Position numbers and translations under genes: made by a program. Shown here one piece after another: positions 7,643 through 16,374 of a DNA stretch of 64,000 nt. The notes beneath the pieces were generated by a model that worked only from the letters and a program-made list of their open reading frames with translations, was not told the DNA's origin and made no database searches. Origin of the DNA: JABDLO01 sp041749255 (GTDB lineage Bacteria > Bacteroidota > Bacteroidia > Chitinophagales > Saprospiraceae); NCBI GenBank assembly GCA_041749255.1, contig JBGTBR010000067.1, forward strand, positions 10,078 through 74,077, read 5' to 3'. Numbering within the stretch: position 1 is the first letter of the stretch; each line of letters starts with the position of its first letter.

Positions 7643-10104
7643 GGATCTACATCTAAATTTATCCTAACCCCTTGCCAACCTTTATATTCTTTGATTGAAG
7701 ATTTTGTTTGCAAAAGTATTTTCTTAGCTTTTCGTATAACATTGTGGTCTTTTTCCAGCTTCACTATAATTTGTCTTAAATACTGACCTCGCAACTTGGA
7801 TATGCCGGGCTCAGCCGGCCCCAGAACTCTGCTACCCAAATAAACAATGATTTTCTCAGCGTATTTCATGGCAGCTTCATGTACCACCTTAGGATCCTTA
7901 TGTTTTAAAGTAATATGAATCATTCTATAGAATGGTGGATAACGAAACTTTTCTCTTTCCACTGCTTCCCTGGCTATAAATTTATAAAAATTGTATTCAA
8001 TGGTGTCCACTAAAACAGGGTGATCCGGTTGGCTGGTTTGAATGATCACTTTGCCCCGTTCTTGTCTGCGGCCCGCACGACCAGCCACCTGAGTCAATAG
8101 TTGAAAAGCCCTTTCTGATGCCCTGAAATCGGGGAAATACAAAAGTAAATCTGCATTTAAAACTCCGACAACATGGATATTGTCAAAATCCAGACCCTTT
8201 GTAATCATTTGAGTACCTACAAGAATATCTATTTTTTTGTTTTGAAATTCCACGATGATGTTTTCATAAGATGAGCGAGTCCTTGCCGTGTCATAATCAA
8301 GTCGACCTACCTTTGCCATAGGAAACAGGTCTTTCAGGACATCTTCTATCTTTTCTGTTCCATATCCAACCTCTTTTAATTCGTCATGACCGCATGCTGG
8401 ACATGCTTTCGGGAGTGGAGTCCTGTATCCGCAGTAGTGGCATCTAAGTTCTCCAAAAAACTTATGCTTAGTTAAAGAGAGATCGCATTGATCACACTCC
8501 CCTATCCAACCACATAACAAACATTGCAATGAAGGTGAATATCCCCTTCTGTTTTGAAAAATAAGAACCTGCTTTCCTCTTAAAAGTGATAAATCAATTT
8601 CTTCCCTCATTTTTTTAGAAAAATAAGATTCCAGTGTTTTAGCCTGTCTTTCCTTTTTTAAGTCAACTATTTCAATCTCAGGTAAAGCGACTTCGCCAAA
8701 TCTTTCCATCATTTCTACCAGGCCGTATTTGCCGAGCTTTGTATTTAAGTATGATTCTAATGAAGGAGTAGCACTTCCAAGTAATACTTTAGAACCATAT
8801 AAACTACCCATATAAATGGAGGCATCTCTGGCATTGTACCTGGGAGATGGGTCTTGTTGTTTGTAAGATGGATCATGCTCTTCATCGACTATGATCAATC
8901 CCAGATTACCGTAAGGAAGAAATAGAGATGATCGGGCTCCAATAATAATGGACTGTCCCGTTTGTACTGAATTCCACAATTCGACCCTTTCATGATTGGT
9001 CATTCGGCTGTGGTAGACCTGTACTTTTTGCCCAAATACCTCCACCAATCGCTGAACGATCTGAGCCGTCAGGGCAATTTCTGGCAATAGATAAAGCACC
9101 TGTTCTCCCCTTTTCAGTGTTTCATTGATAAGCTCTATATATACCTGCGTCTTTCCACTTCCGGTAACACCATGGAGTAAAACTACATCTCTTTGTTGCC
9201 AATGTCCTTTGATTTCATTCAGTGATGCATTTTGTAAAATGGATAAAGGCTGCAGTAATTTTTCTCCTTTATGGACAACAACCTGAAGCCTGCTAACTTC
9301 CAGCTCTTCTGTCTCCAATATCTTCTTTTTGACCAATGCATCCAGTATAGATTTATTACCTCCTGAAAGATCGTAGAGATCTTTTCGTGCCACCTTCTCA
9401 ACTGCCCTGCCCAACTGCATAAAAGCAATGAGCATTTTAGTTTGTTTTTCAGAATTTGCAGCGAGATCCATTGCTTCTGACAATCTGCTTCGATCAGCTT
9501 TATAATACTCCACGAGCTGCACATAAGTATCTTTCTTCGGCTTATATTTTTCTACCAGGTCTTCTTTTATATAAACAAATTCATGGTACATCAAACCTCT
9601 AATTTCTGGATATACCGTTTTCTTATTCAGGATTTTTTGAATTTCTCCAATGCTCAGTTCCTTTTGAATGGTCAATGCTTCATATATCAGGTATTCATTG
9701 TCCGTTAAGACCGAAGTGTCTGGTTGATTTTCACTATTACTAATCAATTTAGTTTCGCTTGAAAGCTTAAGTCCTGAAGGAAGTGCAACATTCATAACCT
9801 CTCCAATCGTACAGCAATAATATCCTGCAAGCCATTTCCAAAAAGTATACTGTTGCGCCGTTATAACGGGTTTTTCATCAATAATCGAAATTACGGTTCT
9901 GGGTTTGTATTCCAGTTCTATTTGGTCTATTAACTCAACTACGATAGCGGAATACAGCTTGTTTTTTAATGGAACTTCTATCCTGACACCAAAAACCACA
10001 TCAGACTCCAATTCTTTAGGTAGTTTATAGATATATTCACGGGGTAATGCCAGGGGCAAAAGAACCCGCACAAAAGAAATGGTATTGCTAGGTGTTAATT
10101 CCAT
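7636..10104 (-). CDS. priA: Primosomal protein N', replication-restart helicase
   Basis: An 822-residue PriA, longer than the E. coli protein of about 730, with the extra length in the N-terminal half. It remodels stalled forks so that the replicative helicase can reload. The N-terminal DNA-binding domain is followed by Walker A GVTGSGKT (312-319), Walker B DEEH (407-410) and a zinc-binding insertion with eight cysteines (528, 531, 537, 540, 555, 558, 568, 571). A helicase C-terminal part carries GTQMITKGLDFDNI and QVAGRAGR. All catalytic and metal residues are present. It is convergent with holA, another replication gene. Confidence 0.95.
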   Translation of the reverse strand: MELTPSNTISFVRVLLPLALPREYIYKLPKELESDVVFGVRIEVPLKNKLYSAIVVELIDQIELEYKPRTVISIIDEKPVITAQQYTFWKWLAGYYCCTIGEVMNVALPSGLKLSSETKLISNSENQPDTSVLTDNEYLIYEALTIQKELSIGEIQKILNKKTVYPEIRGLMYHEFVYIKEDLVEKYKPKKDTYVQLVEYYKADRSRLSEAMDLAANSEKQTKMLIAFMQLGRAVEKVARKDLYDLSGGNKSILDALVKKKILETEELEVSRLQVVVHKGEKLLQPLSILQNASLNEIKGHWQQRDVVLLHGVTGSGKTQVYIELINETLKRGEQVLYLLPEIALTAQIVQRLVEVFGQKVQVYHSRMTNHERVELWNSVQTGQSIIIGARSSLFLPYGNLGLIIVDEEHDPSYKQQDPSPRYNARDASIYMGSLYGSKVLLGSATPSLESYLNTKLGKYGLVEMMERFGEVALPEIEIVDLKKERQAKTLESYFSKKMREEIDLSLLRGKQVLIFQNRRGYSPSLQCLLCGWIGECDQCDLSLTKHKFFGELRCHYCGYRTPLPKACPACGHDELKEVGYGTEKIEDVLKDLFPMAKVGRLDYDTARTRSSYENIIVEFQNKKIDILVGTQMITKGLDFDNIHVVGVLNADLLLYFPDFRASERAFQLLTQVAGRAGRRQERGKVIIQTSQPDHPVLVDTIEYNFYKFIAREAVEREKFRYPPFYRMIHITLKHKDPKVVHEAAMKYAEKIIVYLGSRVLGPAEPGISKLRGQYLRQIIVKLEKDHNVIRKAKKILLQTKSSIKEYKGWQGVRINLDVDPY

Positions 10105-10191
10105 AAAGAATGTAAAAGTAAGGTATGCATTTGTATAATTCCCGGCATCATGATAATATTCAATAATAAAGAAACATCAATGTGGAAAACT

Positions 10192-10221
10192 TTGTCATTT
10201 TTAAAGAAAACCTCATTTTTG
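10192..10221 (+). promoter_or_regulatory. Candidate promoter of the exported DinB-like gene
   Basis: TTG at 10192-10194, then exactly 19 bases, then CATTTTTG (10214-10221). This is the Bacteroidota layout TTG-N19-TAnnTTTG with one mismatch. The ATG lies at 10284, giving a leader of about 55 bases. Confidence 0.4.
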
Positions 10222-10283
10222 TAAATGGGGATGAAAAATAGGCGATATTGCCTGTAGGTTACACATAAAACTTTTTTCTAATT

Positions 10284-10928
10284 ATGTTTCCTAATCGAAT
10301 GAGATTATTACTGCGATATATAGTATGTATAGCTTTTATAATGGTTTCAATAAAAATGAATAGCCAGAAAAACCCATCAAATTTATATGACCTTTCTGAA
10401 GAAGAGATCCCTTTTTATGAACTGATTGAGATTGAAGAACAACCGGAAGCAGGAAGTATATTTGCCAGAATGATTGAGGGGCTGGGATTCAGGTTGTATT
10501 GGGCTACATATGGTCTCACAGCTCAAGACTTCGAATACAGGATAACTCCAGAATCGAGAAGTACTGGAGAAACACTGGTGCATATTGCAGATCTGACCCG
10601 AACTATTTATTCGTCTGTGACCCGGAAATCCGGGACTGATTTGCCCTCCCACCAAGATTTGGATTTAAGTCAAAAAAGGACCTATTCCCTTGTCTTATTA
10701 AGCGAAATCGCGCACATACTTAAAAATAGCACAATTGAGGATATCGAAAATTATACCATAGATTTTATCAGGAATGGTCAAACTGTTTCATTTTCTTTTT
10801 GGAATCTGATCAATGGACCTATTGCAGATGCCATATGGCATACGGGGCAAATAGCCTCCTTCAGAAGAGCTTCCGGCAACCCCTTTCCATCTAATATAAG
10901 CCTGCTAACCGGAAAAGTCATGCGATAG
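10284..10928 (+). CDS. DinB-like four-helix protein with export signal
   Basis: A 214-residue protein of the DinB/YfiT metal-binding four-helix superfamily. After a basic and hydrophobic N-terminus (residues 5-28, ending MNSQ) that looks like a signal peptide, the DinB pattern is visible: GETLVHIADL with His100, and IWHTGQIASFRR with His186. In many relatives a second histidine sits four residues before the latter; here that position is Asp182. The superfamily includes thiol S-transferases, but many members are of unknown function. An exported form suggests a periplasmic role. The gene ends one base before the dapF stop on the other strand. Confidence 0.75.
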   Translation: MFPNRMRLLLRYIVCIAFIMVSIKMNSQKNPSNLYDLSEEEIPFYELIEIEEQPEAGSIFARMIEGLGFRLYWATYGLTAQDFEYRITPESRSTGETLVHIADLTRTIYSSVTRKSGTDLPSHQDLDLSQKRTYSLVLLSEIAHILKNSTIEDIENYTIDFIRNGQTVSFSFWNLINGPIADAIWHTGQIASFRRASGNPFPSNISLLTGKVMR

Positions 10929-11735
10929 TTATGATGTTATAGTTTGAGTGTTTACCTCTCCCTTAAAAGTAAGAGATACTGCCCCATTAAGAAAAATGTG
11001 TATAAATTTTCCTTTCTTTTCAACAAAAGAAACCTGGAGAGGTCCTCCTTTCGTAATGAGGTCTACAACATTATTGCCGTTGGTCAATCCCAATAGATAG
11101 GCAGTAATTGCACATGCTACTGCCCCGGTACCACAGGAATACGTTTCATCTTCCACTCCTCTTTCATACGTCCTTATTTTAAATGCATTTCCATCTTTTT
11201 GCATAAAATTGACATTTATTCCCTCTTTTTTAAAACGTTCACTATACCGGATCTTCCTTCCTTCATTATATACGTCCAAAGCATCTATATCATCGACCAT
11301 TTTGATAAAGTGGGGTGATCCCGTATCGAGTACAAAACATTCAGCCTGGGATAAAATACCACTTACATCAGACATCCCCAAAGAAATGATTTCGTTAGAA
11401 ACTATATTTACTTCATGAATACCATCGATGGCGTTAAATTGAAAAGAAGAAGTTCCTTTTCCGTATAACTTGCTATAGAGATGACTGATGCATCGTCCTC
11501 CATTTCCACACATACTGCCCTCTTTACCATCTGCATTATAATAAACCATTCTAAAGGATTCACTATCGGATGATCTCAAGAACATGAGGCCATCACCGCC
11601 AATTCCAAATCTCCTGTTGCATAATTTTTGAATTACTTCTTTCTCTAAATCAAATTCTTCCTTCATCTGGTCAAATACGATAAAGTCATTGCCGGATCCT
11701 TCGTATTTGTAAAAAAGTTTTATGTTATTGCTCAT
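10929..11735 (-). CDS. dapF: Diaminopimelate epimerase
   Basis: 268 residues, the normal DapF length. It converts LL- to meso-diaminopimelate for lysine and peptidoglycan synthesis. Both halves of the duplicated fold carry their catalytic cysteine: Cys76 in MCGNGGRC and Cys201 in SCGTGAVACA. The substrate-binding GSGNDFIVFD near the N-terminus and the ERGVEDET segment are also intact. It is tail-to-tail with the DinB-like gene and faces away from the heptamer repeat region, so its promoter must lie between its start and about 11.85 kb. Confidence 0.95.
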   Translation of the reverse strand: MSNNIKLFYKYEGSGNDFIVFDQMKEEFDLEKEVIQKLCNRRFGIGGDGLMFLRSSDSESFRMVYYNADGKEGSMCGNGGRCISHLYSKLYGKGTSSFQFNAIDGIHEVNIVSNEIISLGMSDVSGILSQAECFVLDTGSPHFIKMVDDIDALDVYNEGRKIRYSERFKKEGINVNFMQKDGNAFKIRTYERGVEDETYSCGTGAVACAITAYLLGLTNGNNVVDLITKGGPLQVSFVEKKGKFIHIFLNGAVSLTFKGEVNTQTITS

Positions 11736-11897
11736 CTATAAAGATTATCTGAGTGTAAGGAAATAAACAAAACGCAATATACTCTTTTGTCGTTTTCTGC
11801 TTTCCACATTTTACTGTAGATTATTCTAATTACATATTTTTACCTCAACCTTATTTATGTAGAAAGCTGGTCGTAGCTCGTAGCTCATAGCTGGTAG

Positions 11898-12163
<266 letters not shown>

Positions 12164-12177
12164 TAAAAGGCAAACGA

Positions 12178-12285
12178 TCCCTTCATAACAAAATAACTCG
12201 CGGAGCAAAAATGACAGCGAAGCCAATGACATCCCACCTCCTCATCCTCAACCTCAACCTTAACCTTCTGACCGTTTACTGTTCA
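12178..12285 (-). repeat. Composite dispersed repeat, copy 1 (inverted to the 37.7 kb copy)
   Basis: Read on the minus strand this is AGGTTGAGG words, then GGATGTCATTGGCTTCGCTG, then GTCATTT and a purine/pyrimidine tract leading into the heptamer array. The same order occurs on the plus strand at 37731-37895, so the two are copies of one element in opposite orientation. Confidence 0.7.
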
Positions 12286-12385
12286 CTGCTCACCACTCAC
12301 CGTTTTTTCAACCTGCCGAAGGCGAAATCCTTAAACTTAGCCTCAAACCTTCCGACTTTCTACTTTCCACTTTCTACTTTCCACT

Positions 12386-12393
12386 TATCTTTG
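12386..12393 (+). promoter_or_regulatory. Candidate -7 box just before waaA
   Basis: TATCTTTG is a perfect TAnnTTTG match but ends only 4 bases before the first waaA ATG. If used, transcription would start near or after that ATG, and the second ATG (12410, residue 5) would be the start. Confidence 0.3.
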
Positions 12394-12397
12394 CTGT

Positions 12398-13639
12398 ATG
12401 GCACAAAAAATGTTCGAATGGGTGTACACTTCAGCTATCATTATTTTCCTGCTCATAGTGCGTTTATTTTCCGTGGTCAACAGTAAAGCCCGTCCTTGGC
12501 TAAAAGGAAGAAAAGATATGTGGGAGCCACTTATTCAATGGAAAGGAACTTTGAAAAATAATCCTGTGATTTGGATACATTGCGCCTCTTTGGGAGAATA
12601 CGAACAGTCTGTTCCTTTGCATCAACATATTCGCAAGAGATGGCCTGAATCCGCTTTGCTTTTTACTTTTTTTTCCCCTTCTGGTTTTGAAAATGTACGT
12701 CCGGTGTCAGAAAGAGATCATAGTTCTTACTTGCCTCCCGACCTACCCTCACAATTGCATCGCTTTTTAGATGTGGTGAAACCCGGGATGGTACTGATTA
12801 TCAGAAAAGAATTTTGGTACAACATGTTAAAAATATGCCATGAACGAAACATTTCCATTTACAGTATCAATAGTATATTCAGAAAAGGAGAACCTCTGTT
12901 GTATCCTTTTATCCGACACATGTTTTCTACCATTTCCTTATTTTTTGTCCAGGATGAAACATCGGCCACGATTTTGAAACAATATGGGATTAGCCCTATA
13001 TTTGCAATGGGTGACACAAGAGCAGAAAGAGTTTTGGAATTAAAAAAAGAACCCTGGGATCATGCCTTACAAAACACAATAAGTCCTGATCAAAGATGTT
13101 TCGTTTACGGTAGTATTCATATGTCAGATATACCTGCCATACTTCCATTTATTAAAAACAACCTGCAGGACGTTCACTTGATTTTTCCACATGATGTGTC
13201 TTTGGGTAATGTACATGCCATTTCTGAAAATCTCAAGGTTCCTCATTATCTGCTTTCACAGGGGATTAATGCACATGTCAATATATGTTTGGCAGATTCA
13301 ACAGGTATTTTAAACAAAACGTATGGGCTGGCCGATGTCGCATATATCGGAGGTGGCTTTGGAAAAGGTATCCATAATATCACGGAAGCCTTGGTATATG
13401 GCACACCGGTTGTGATTGGTCCAGAATGTAAAAAATTTCCGGAAGCTGTTGAATCAGCCAGACTGGGATATATCACAATAGTGTACAATGATCGTTCCTT
13501 TACTGAATCCATTGAGCATATGTACCATATGAAATCAAAACTCGCTAAACCTATCATTGAATTTATAGAGCAAAGGGCTTCAAGATCCTCATTGATTATA
13601 AATAAAATAGCCGATCACCATGCAGCTACCCATATTTAA
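12398..13639 (+). CDS. waaA: 3-deoxy-D-manno-octulosonic acid (Kdo) transferase
   Basis: A 413-residue GT30 enzyme that attaches Kdo from CMP-Kdo to the lipid A precursor at the inner membrane. An N-terminal anchor (about residues 9-27) precedes the family motif CASLGEYEQ; Glu67 corresponds to the general base of characterised WaaA enzymes. The C-terminal nucleotide-binding half has the usual GGFGKGIHNITEA and GTPVVIGP segments. It overlaps the heptose kinase gene by 20 bases, so both are translated from one message. The upstream region is noncoding tandem and word repeats. ATG at 12410 is an alternative start (see the -7 box). Confidence 0.93.
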   Translation: MAQKMFEWVYTSAIIIFLLIVRLFSVVNSKARPWLKGRKDMWEPLIQWKGTLKNNPVIWIHCASLGEYEQSVPLHQHIRKRWPESALLFTFFSPSGFENVRPVSERDHSSYLPPDLPSQLHRFLDVVKPGMVLIIRKEFWYNMLKICHERNISIYSINSIFRKGEPLLYPFIRHMFSTISLFFVQDETSATILKQYGISPIFAMGDTRAERVLELKKEPWDHALQNTISPDQRCFVYGSIHMSDIPAILPFIKNNLQDVHLIFPHDVSLGNVHAISENLKVPHYLLSQGINAHVNICLADSTGILNKTYGLADVAYIGGGFGKGIHNITEALVYGTPVVIGPECKKFPEAVESARLGYITIVYNDRSFTESIEHMYHMKSKLAKPIIEFIEQRASRSSLIINKIADHHAATHI

Positions 13640-14597
13640 TGGATGGAATATTCTTGTGGTAGGTGACATTATGGTAGACCATTATATTTATGGCCATGTT
13701 TCCGGAAAATCACCTGAAGCCCCGGTTCCGGTTTTAGAAAAGCAAAAAGATCACTATACTCCGGGGGGAGCCGCTAATGTGTGTATGAATATACATTCCC
13801 TTGGTTCTAACGTATGGCTGGCCGGCTTAACAGGTGACGATGAAGAAGGGTACTGGCTTAGACAAAACTTACATAAACACGGCATTTCGACCCATGCTGT
13901 AATGATTGATCCTTCCAGACCTACAACATTAAAAACCAGAGTTATAGATGGCAATAATCAACTTTTACGAATAGACAGGGAAACGACACGGGATTTGCAG
14001 GAAAACCTTGCCCGTGCATTTATTGGTACCATTGAAACTACATTAAACCAAACAGTCATACATGTCATTGCCATCCAGGATTATAATAAGGGGCTTCTCA
14101 CAGATTATACTATCCCTAAAATATTGGAATTGGGTAAGAAATACGGAATACCCGTTGTAGTAGACCCTAAGTACAAGCATTTTTTCTCTTATCAAAATGT
14201 TGAAGTGGTAAAACCCAACAAAAAGGAAATAGAGGCCGCTCTCAACAGAGAAATAAGTGTGGGGGTACTTCTTCAATCACAATTTCTGGATAATTTAAGA
14301 AACAAATTGAATTGTGCCTGCCTGATGGTCACATTATCTGAATCGGGGATTGTGTATAATACAGCATTGGGTACAGTTCATTCACCAGCATTTCCCAGAG
14401 ATATTAAGGATGTAAGTGGAGCAGGTGATACAGTTCTAAGCATCATAGCCTGTCTTACTGCTGCAGGATGCCATAATGATGATATAGCAACATGGTCAAA
14501 CCTGGCTGGTGGCCAAGTCTGTGAAAAGTTAGGAGTACAACCAGTAGATCCAAAAAATTTAAAAGAAGAATACACTGAAAGGGTTAAAAATTTTTAA
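13620..14597 (+). CDS. rfaE1: D-glycero-beta-D-manno-heptose-7-phosphate kinase
   Basis: A 325-residue PfkB-fold sugar kinase matching the kinase half of bifunctional HldE/RfaE: GDIMVDHYIYG (15-25), SPEAPVPVLE (31-40), PGGAANV and the catalytic GAGD with Asp270. It phosphorylates heptose-7-phosphate at C1 on the way to ADP-heptose for the LPS inner core. The adenylyltransferase half is absent, so a separate rfaE2-type gene is expected elsewhere. Overlap with waaA and the shared pathway support the assignment; a different PfkB substrate is less likely. It overlaps msrB (opposite strand) by 14 bases at the 3' end. Confidence 0.88.
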   Translation: MQLPIFNGWNILVVGDIMVDHYIYGHVSGKSPEAPVPVLEKQKDHYTPGGAANVCMNIHSLGSNVWLAGLTGDDEEGYWLRQNLHKHGISTHAVMIDPSRPTTLKTRVIDGNNQLLRIDRETTRDLQENLARAFIGTIETTLNQTVIHVIAIQDYNKGLLTDYTIPKILELGKKYGIPVVVDPKYKHFFSYQNVEVVKPNKKEIEAALNREISVGVLLQSQFLDNLRNKLNCACLMVTLSESGIVYNTALGTVHSPAFPRDIKDVSGAGDTVLSIIACLTAAGCHNDDIATWSNLAGGQVCEKLGVQPVDPKNLKEEYTERVKNF

Positions 14598-15147
14598 GTA
14601 TTTGACCGGAATCTTTTCTATCAACAAAATCCAGGGATACCGAATTAAGGCAATATCTCAGGCCTGTAGGTTTCGGACCATCGTTAAACACATGACCTAA
14701 ATGTCCTCCACAGCGTTTGCACATAACTTCATTACGCGCATATCCGATATCGTAGTCCACGTCTAATAAAATATATGACTCCTCGATAGGCTGCCAAAAA
14801 CTAGGCCACCCTGTACCTGAATTGTATTTTGTCTTACTGTCAAATAATGGCATTTGGCATGCACGACAAGAGTAGATACCATCTTTTTTATTATCTAGTA
14901 ATTTTCCGGTGAAGGCTCGCTCTGTCCCTTTTTTTCTGATCACATAATATTCCATTTCTGAAAGTCTGTTTTGCCATTCCACTTCCGGAAGGAGAACTCT
15001 TTCAACAATTGTTCCTGATGAAGTGGTAAACGTAGTCATTTCCACATCATTGCTTTGCTGTACATTGGTATCTTTATTTTTCTGTGCATAACCATTACAT
15101 GAGGATAATGTCATCAGTACAAATAAACTAAATATTATTCTTTGCAT
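14584..15147 (-). CDS. msrB: Peptide-methionine (R)-S-oxide reductase, lipoprotein form
   Basis: A 187-residue MsrB that repairs oxidised methionine (R-sulfoxide) in proteins. The N-terminus MQRIIFSLFVLMTLSSC has a lipobox with Cys17, so it is probably a periplasm-facing lipoprotein rather than cytosolic. Zinc cysteines are 94/97 (CRAC) and 143/146 (CKRC). The catalytic Cys166 lies in RYCLNSVSLDF, and the GTGWPSFW substrate loop is intact. Its upstream region runs straight into the structured repeat array, so its promoter must lie in or beside a degenerate unit of that array. Confidence 0.95.
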   Translation of the reverse strand: MQRIIFSLFVLMTLSSCNGYAQKNKDTNVQQSNDVEMTTFTTSSGTIVERVLLPEVEWQNRLSEMEYYVIRKKGTERAFTGKLLDNKKDGIYSCRACQMPLFDSKTKYNSGTGWPSFWQPIEESYILLDVDYDIGYARNEVMCKRCGGHLGHVFNDGPKPTGLRYCLNSVSLDFVDRKDSGQILKNF

Positions 15148-15249
15148 TTTTTTAAAGTAGTTGGTATAGAAAAGAAAACGATTGAGTCGCTTTTTTGTTT
15201 TGAAAAATCAGCACTCGTGTCGTTGTGGCTTTGAGCAGAAAAACTAAAG

Positions 15250-15360
15250 ATGGCGGACAGGTTCCAGCCATACAAGCATTGTGCGAAGCACGCCATTGTA
15301 TTAAAGTCGCTTAATCTAATGTTTGTATCTTCCATGTCATAAAGTTCATTCACAGACATA
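15250..15360 (+). repeat. Structured repeat unit 0 (5' truncated)
   Basis: Starts ATGGCGGACAGG, lacks the TTTTTCATTTTCTT hairpin, and keeps TTCCAGCC, the GTGCGAAGCAC mini-hairpin, ACGCCATT and spacer type A (AAAGTCGCTTAATCTAATG). Its spacer matches that of unit 2. Confidence 0.75.
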
Positions 15361-15593
15361 ATGGCGTTTTTCATTTTCTTTATGTCACTTTAGTTTCCAA
15401 TTGACATAATACAGTTATATAAAAATGAAAAACAAAATGTTTTGGCTGGAAATTTGACATGGCGCTGGAAATTTATTCAGCCAGAGGCGGACAGGTTCCA
15501 GCCATACAAGCACCGTGCGAAGCACGCCATTTTTTTAAAGTTGCTTTTTGAGATGTTTTTAACTATTGATTTTCAAAGCCTGGTATTCTCAAA
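15361..15593 (+). repeat. Structured repeat unit 1
   Basis: Full unit of 233 bases: outer arm ATGGCGT, long hairpin TTTTTCATTTT...AAAATGAAAAA with inner TGTCA/TGACA, arm GGCTGGAA (15444-15451) paired to TTCCAGCC (15496-15503), GTGCGAAGCAC, closing arm ACGCCAT, then spacer type B. It has an extra segment of about 45 bases inside the GGCTGGAA hairpin compared with units 3-5. Confidence 0.85.
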
Positions 15594-15809
15594 ATGGCGT
15601 TTTTCATTTTCTTCATGTCACTTTCGCTTCCAATAGACATAATCCTGATTCAAGAAAATGAAAACAGAACTTTTTGGCTGGAAATTACCGCCAATGGCGC
15701 TGGAAAATTTTTTCCAGCTGATTAAGCAATGTGCGAAGCACGCCATTGTATTAAAGTCGCTTAATCTAATGTTTGTAACTACCACGTATAAAGTTCGGTT
15801 ATCAATTTA
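15594..15809 (+). repeat. Structured repeat unit 2
   Basis: 216 bases: ATGGCGT/ACGCCAT outer arms, TTTTTCATTTTCTT with AAGAAAATGAAAA, TGTC/GACA inner stem, GCTGGAAAA/TTTTCCAGC hairpin, GTGCGAAGCAC, then spacer type A as after unit 0. Confidence 0.85.
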
Positions 15810-15999
15810 ATGCGTTTTTCATTTTCTTTATGTCATTTTCACTTCCAATAGACATAATCCTGATTCAAGAAAATGAAAAACATAGCTTTTTTGGCTGGAA
15901 AAAATTTTCCAGCGCCACTGAGGCGAAGCACGCCATTTTTTTAAAGTCGCTTTATGAGATGTTTGTAACTATTGATTTTTAAAGCCTGGTATTATCAAA
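15810..15999 (+). repeat. Structured repeat unit 3
   Basis: 190 bases. The outer 5' arm is ATGCGT (one G lost). The long hairpin TTTTTCATTTTCTT/AAGAAAATGAAAAA is perfect, GCTGGAAAA/TTTTCCAGC is perfect, ACGCCATTTT is present, and the spacer is type B as after unit 1. Confidence 0.85.
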
Positions 16000-16187
16000 A
16001 TGGCGTTTTTCATTTTCTTCATGTCACTTTCGCTTCCAATTGACATAATCCCAATTCAAGAAAATGAAAAACATGACTTTTTGGCTGGAAATAAATTTCC
16101 AGCGCCACTGGGACGAAGCACGCCATTTTTTAAAGTTGCATAACGCATTGATTGTAATTGTTACTTCATAAAATTTTGCTACCCCAA
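16000..16187 (+). repeat. Structured repeat unit 4 (cleanest copy)
   Basis: 188 bases. All stems are perfect: AAATGGCGT/ACGCCATTT outer (the first two A lie in the preceding spacer), TTTTTCATTTTCTT/AAGAAAATGAAAAA, ATGTCA/TGACAT, and CTGGAAA/TTTCCAG. The spacer differs from types A and B. Confidence 0.88.
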
Positions 16188-16310
16188 ATGGCGTTTTTCA
16201 TTATCTTCTTGACACATTCGTTTCCAGTCGACATAATTCAGCTTGAAGAAAATGAAAAACATTGCTTTTTTGGCTGGAAAAAATTTTCCAGCGCCACTGG
16301 GGGCGAAGCA
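16188..16310 (+). repeat. Structured repeat unit 5 (3' truncated)
   Basis: Has the outer 5' arm AAATGGCGT, the long hairpin with one mismatch (TTTTTCATTATCTTC/GAAGAAAATGAAAAA) and a perfect GCTGGAAAA/TTTTCCAGC. It breaks off after GCGAAGCA, so the closing ACGCCAT arm is missing. Confidence 0.8.
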
Positions 16311-16374
16311 GAATTTGACATTGAAGGAATTCTTTAAGATGTTTCAAAAATCGAATGAATCGCAGGATTTTAAC

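Noticed and set aside
15135..15374. 79-codon minus-strand frame upstream of msrB
   Set aside because: It lies mostly in repeat unit 0 and its spacer and has no protein-like composition.
15442..15636. Small plus-strand frame inside the structured repeat array
   Set aside because: It spans unit boundaries and stems; the frame is not kept in the other units.
15250..16310. CRISPR or integron attC array
   Set aside because: Spacers are themselves related and repeated, there is no cas or integrase gene, no cassette genes, and no GTTRRRY core sites.
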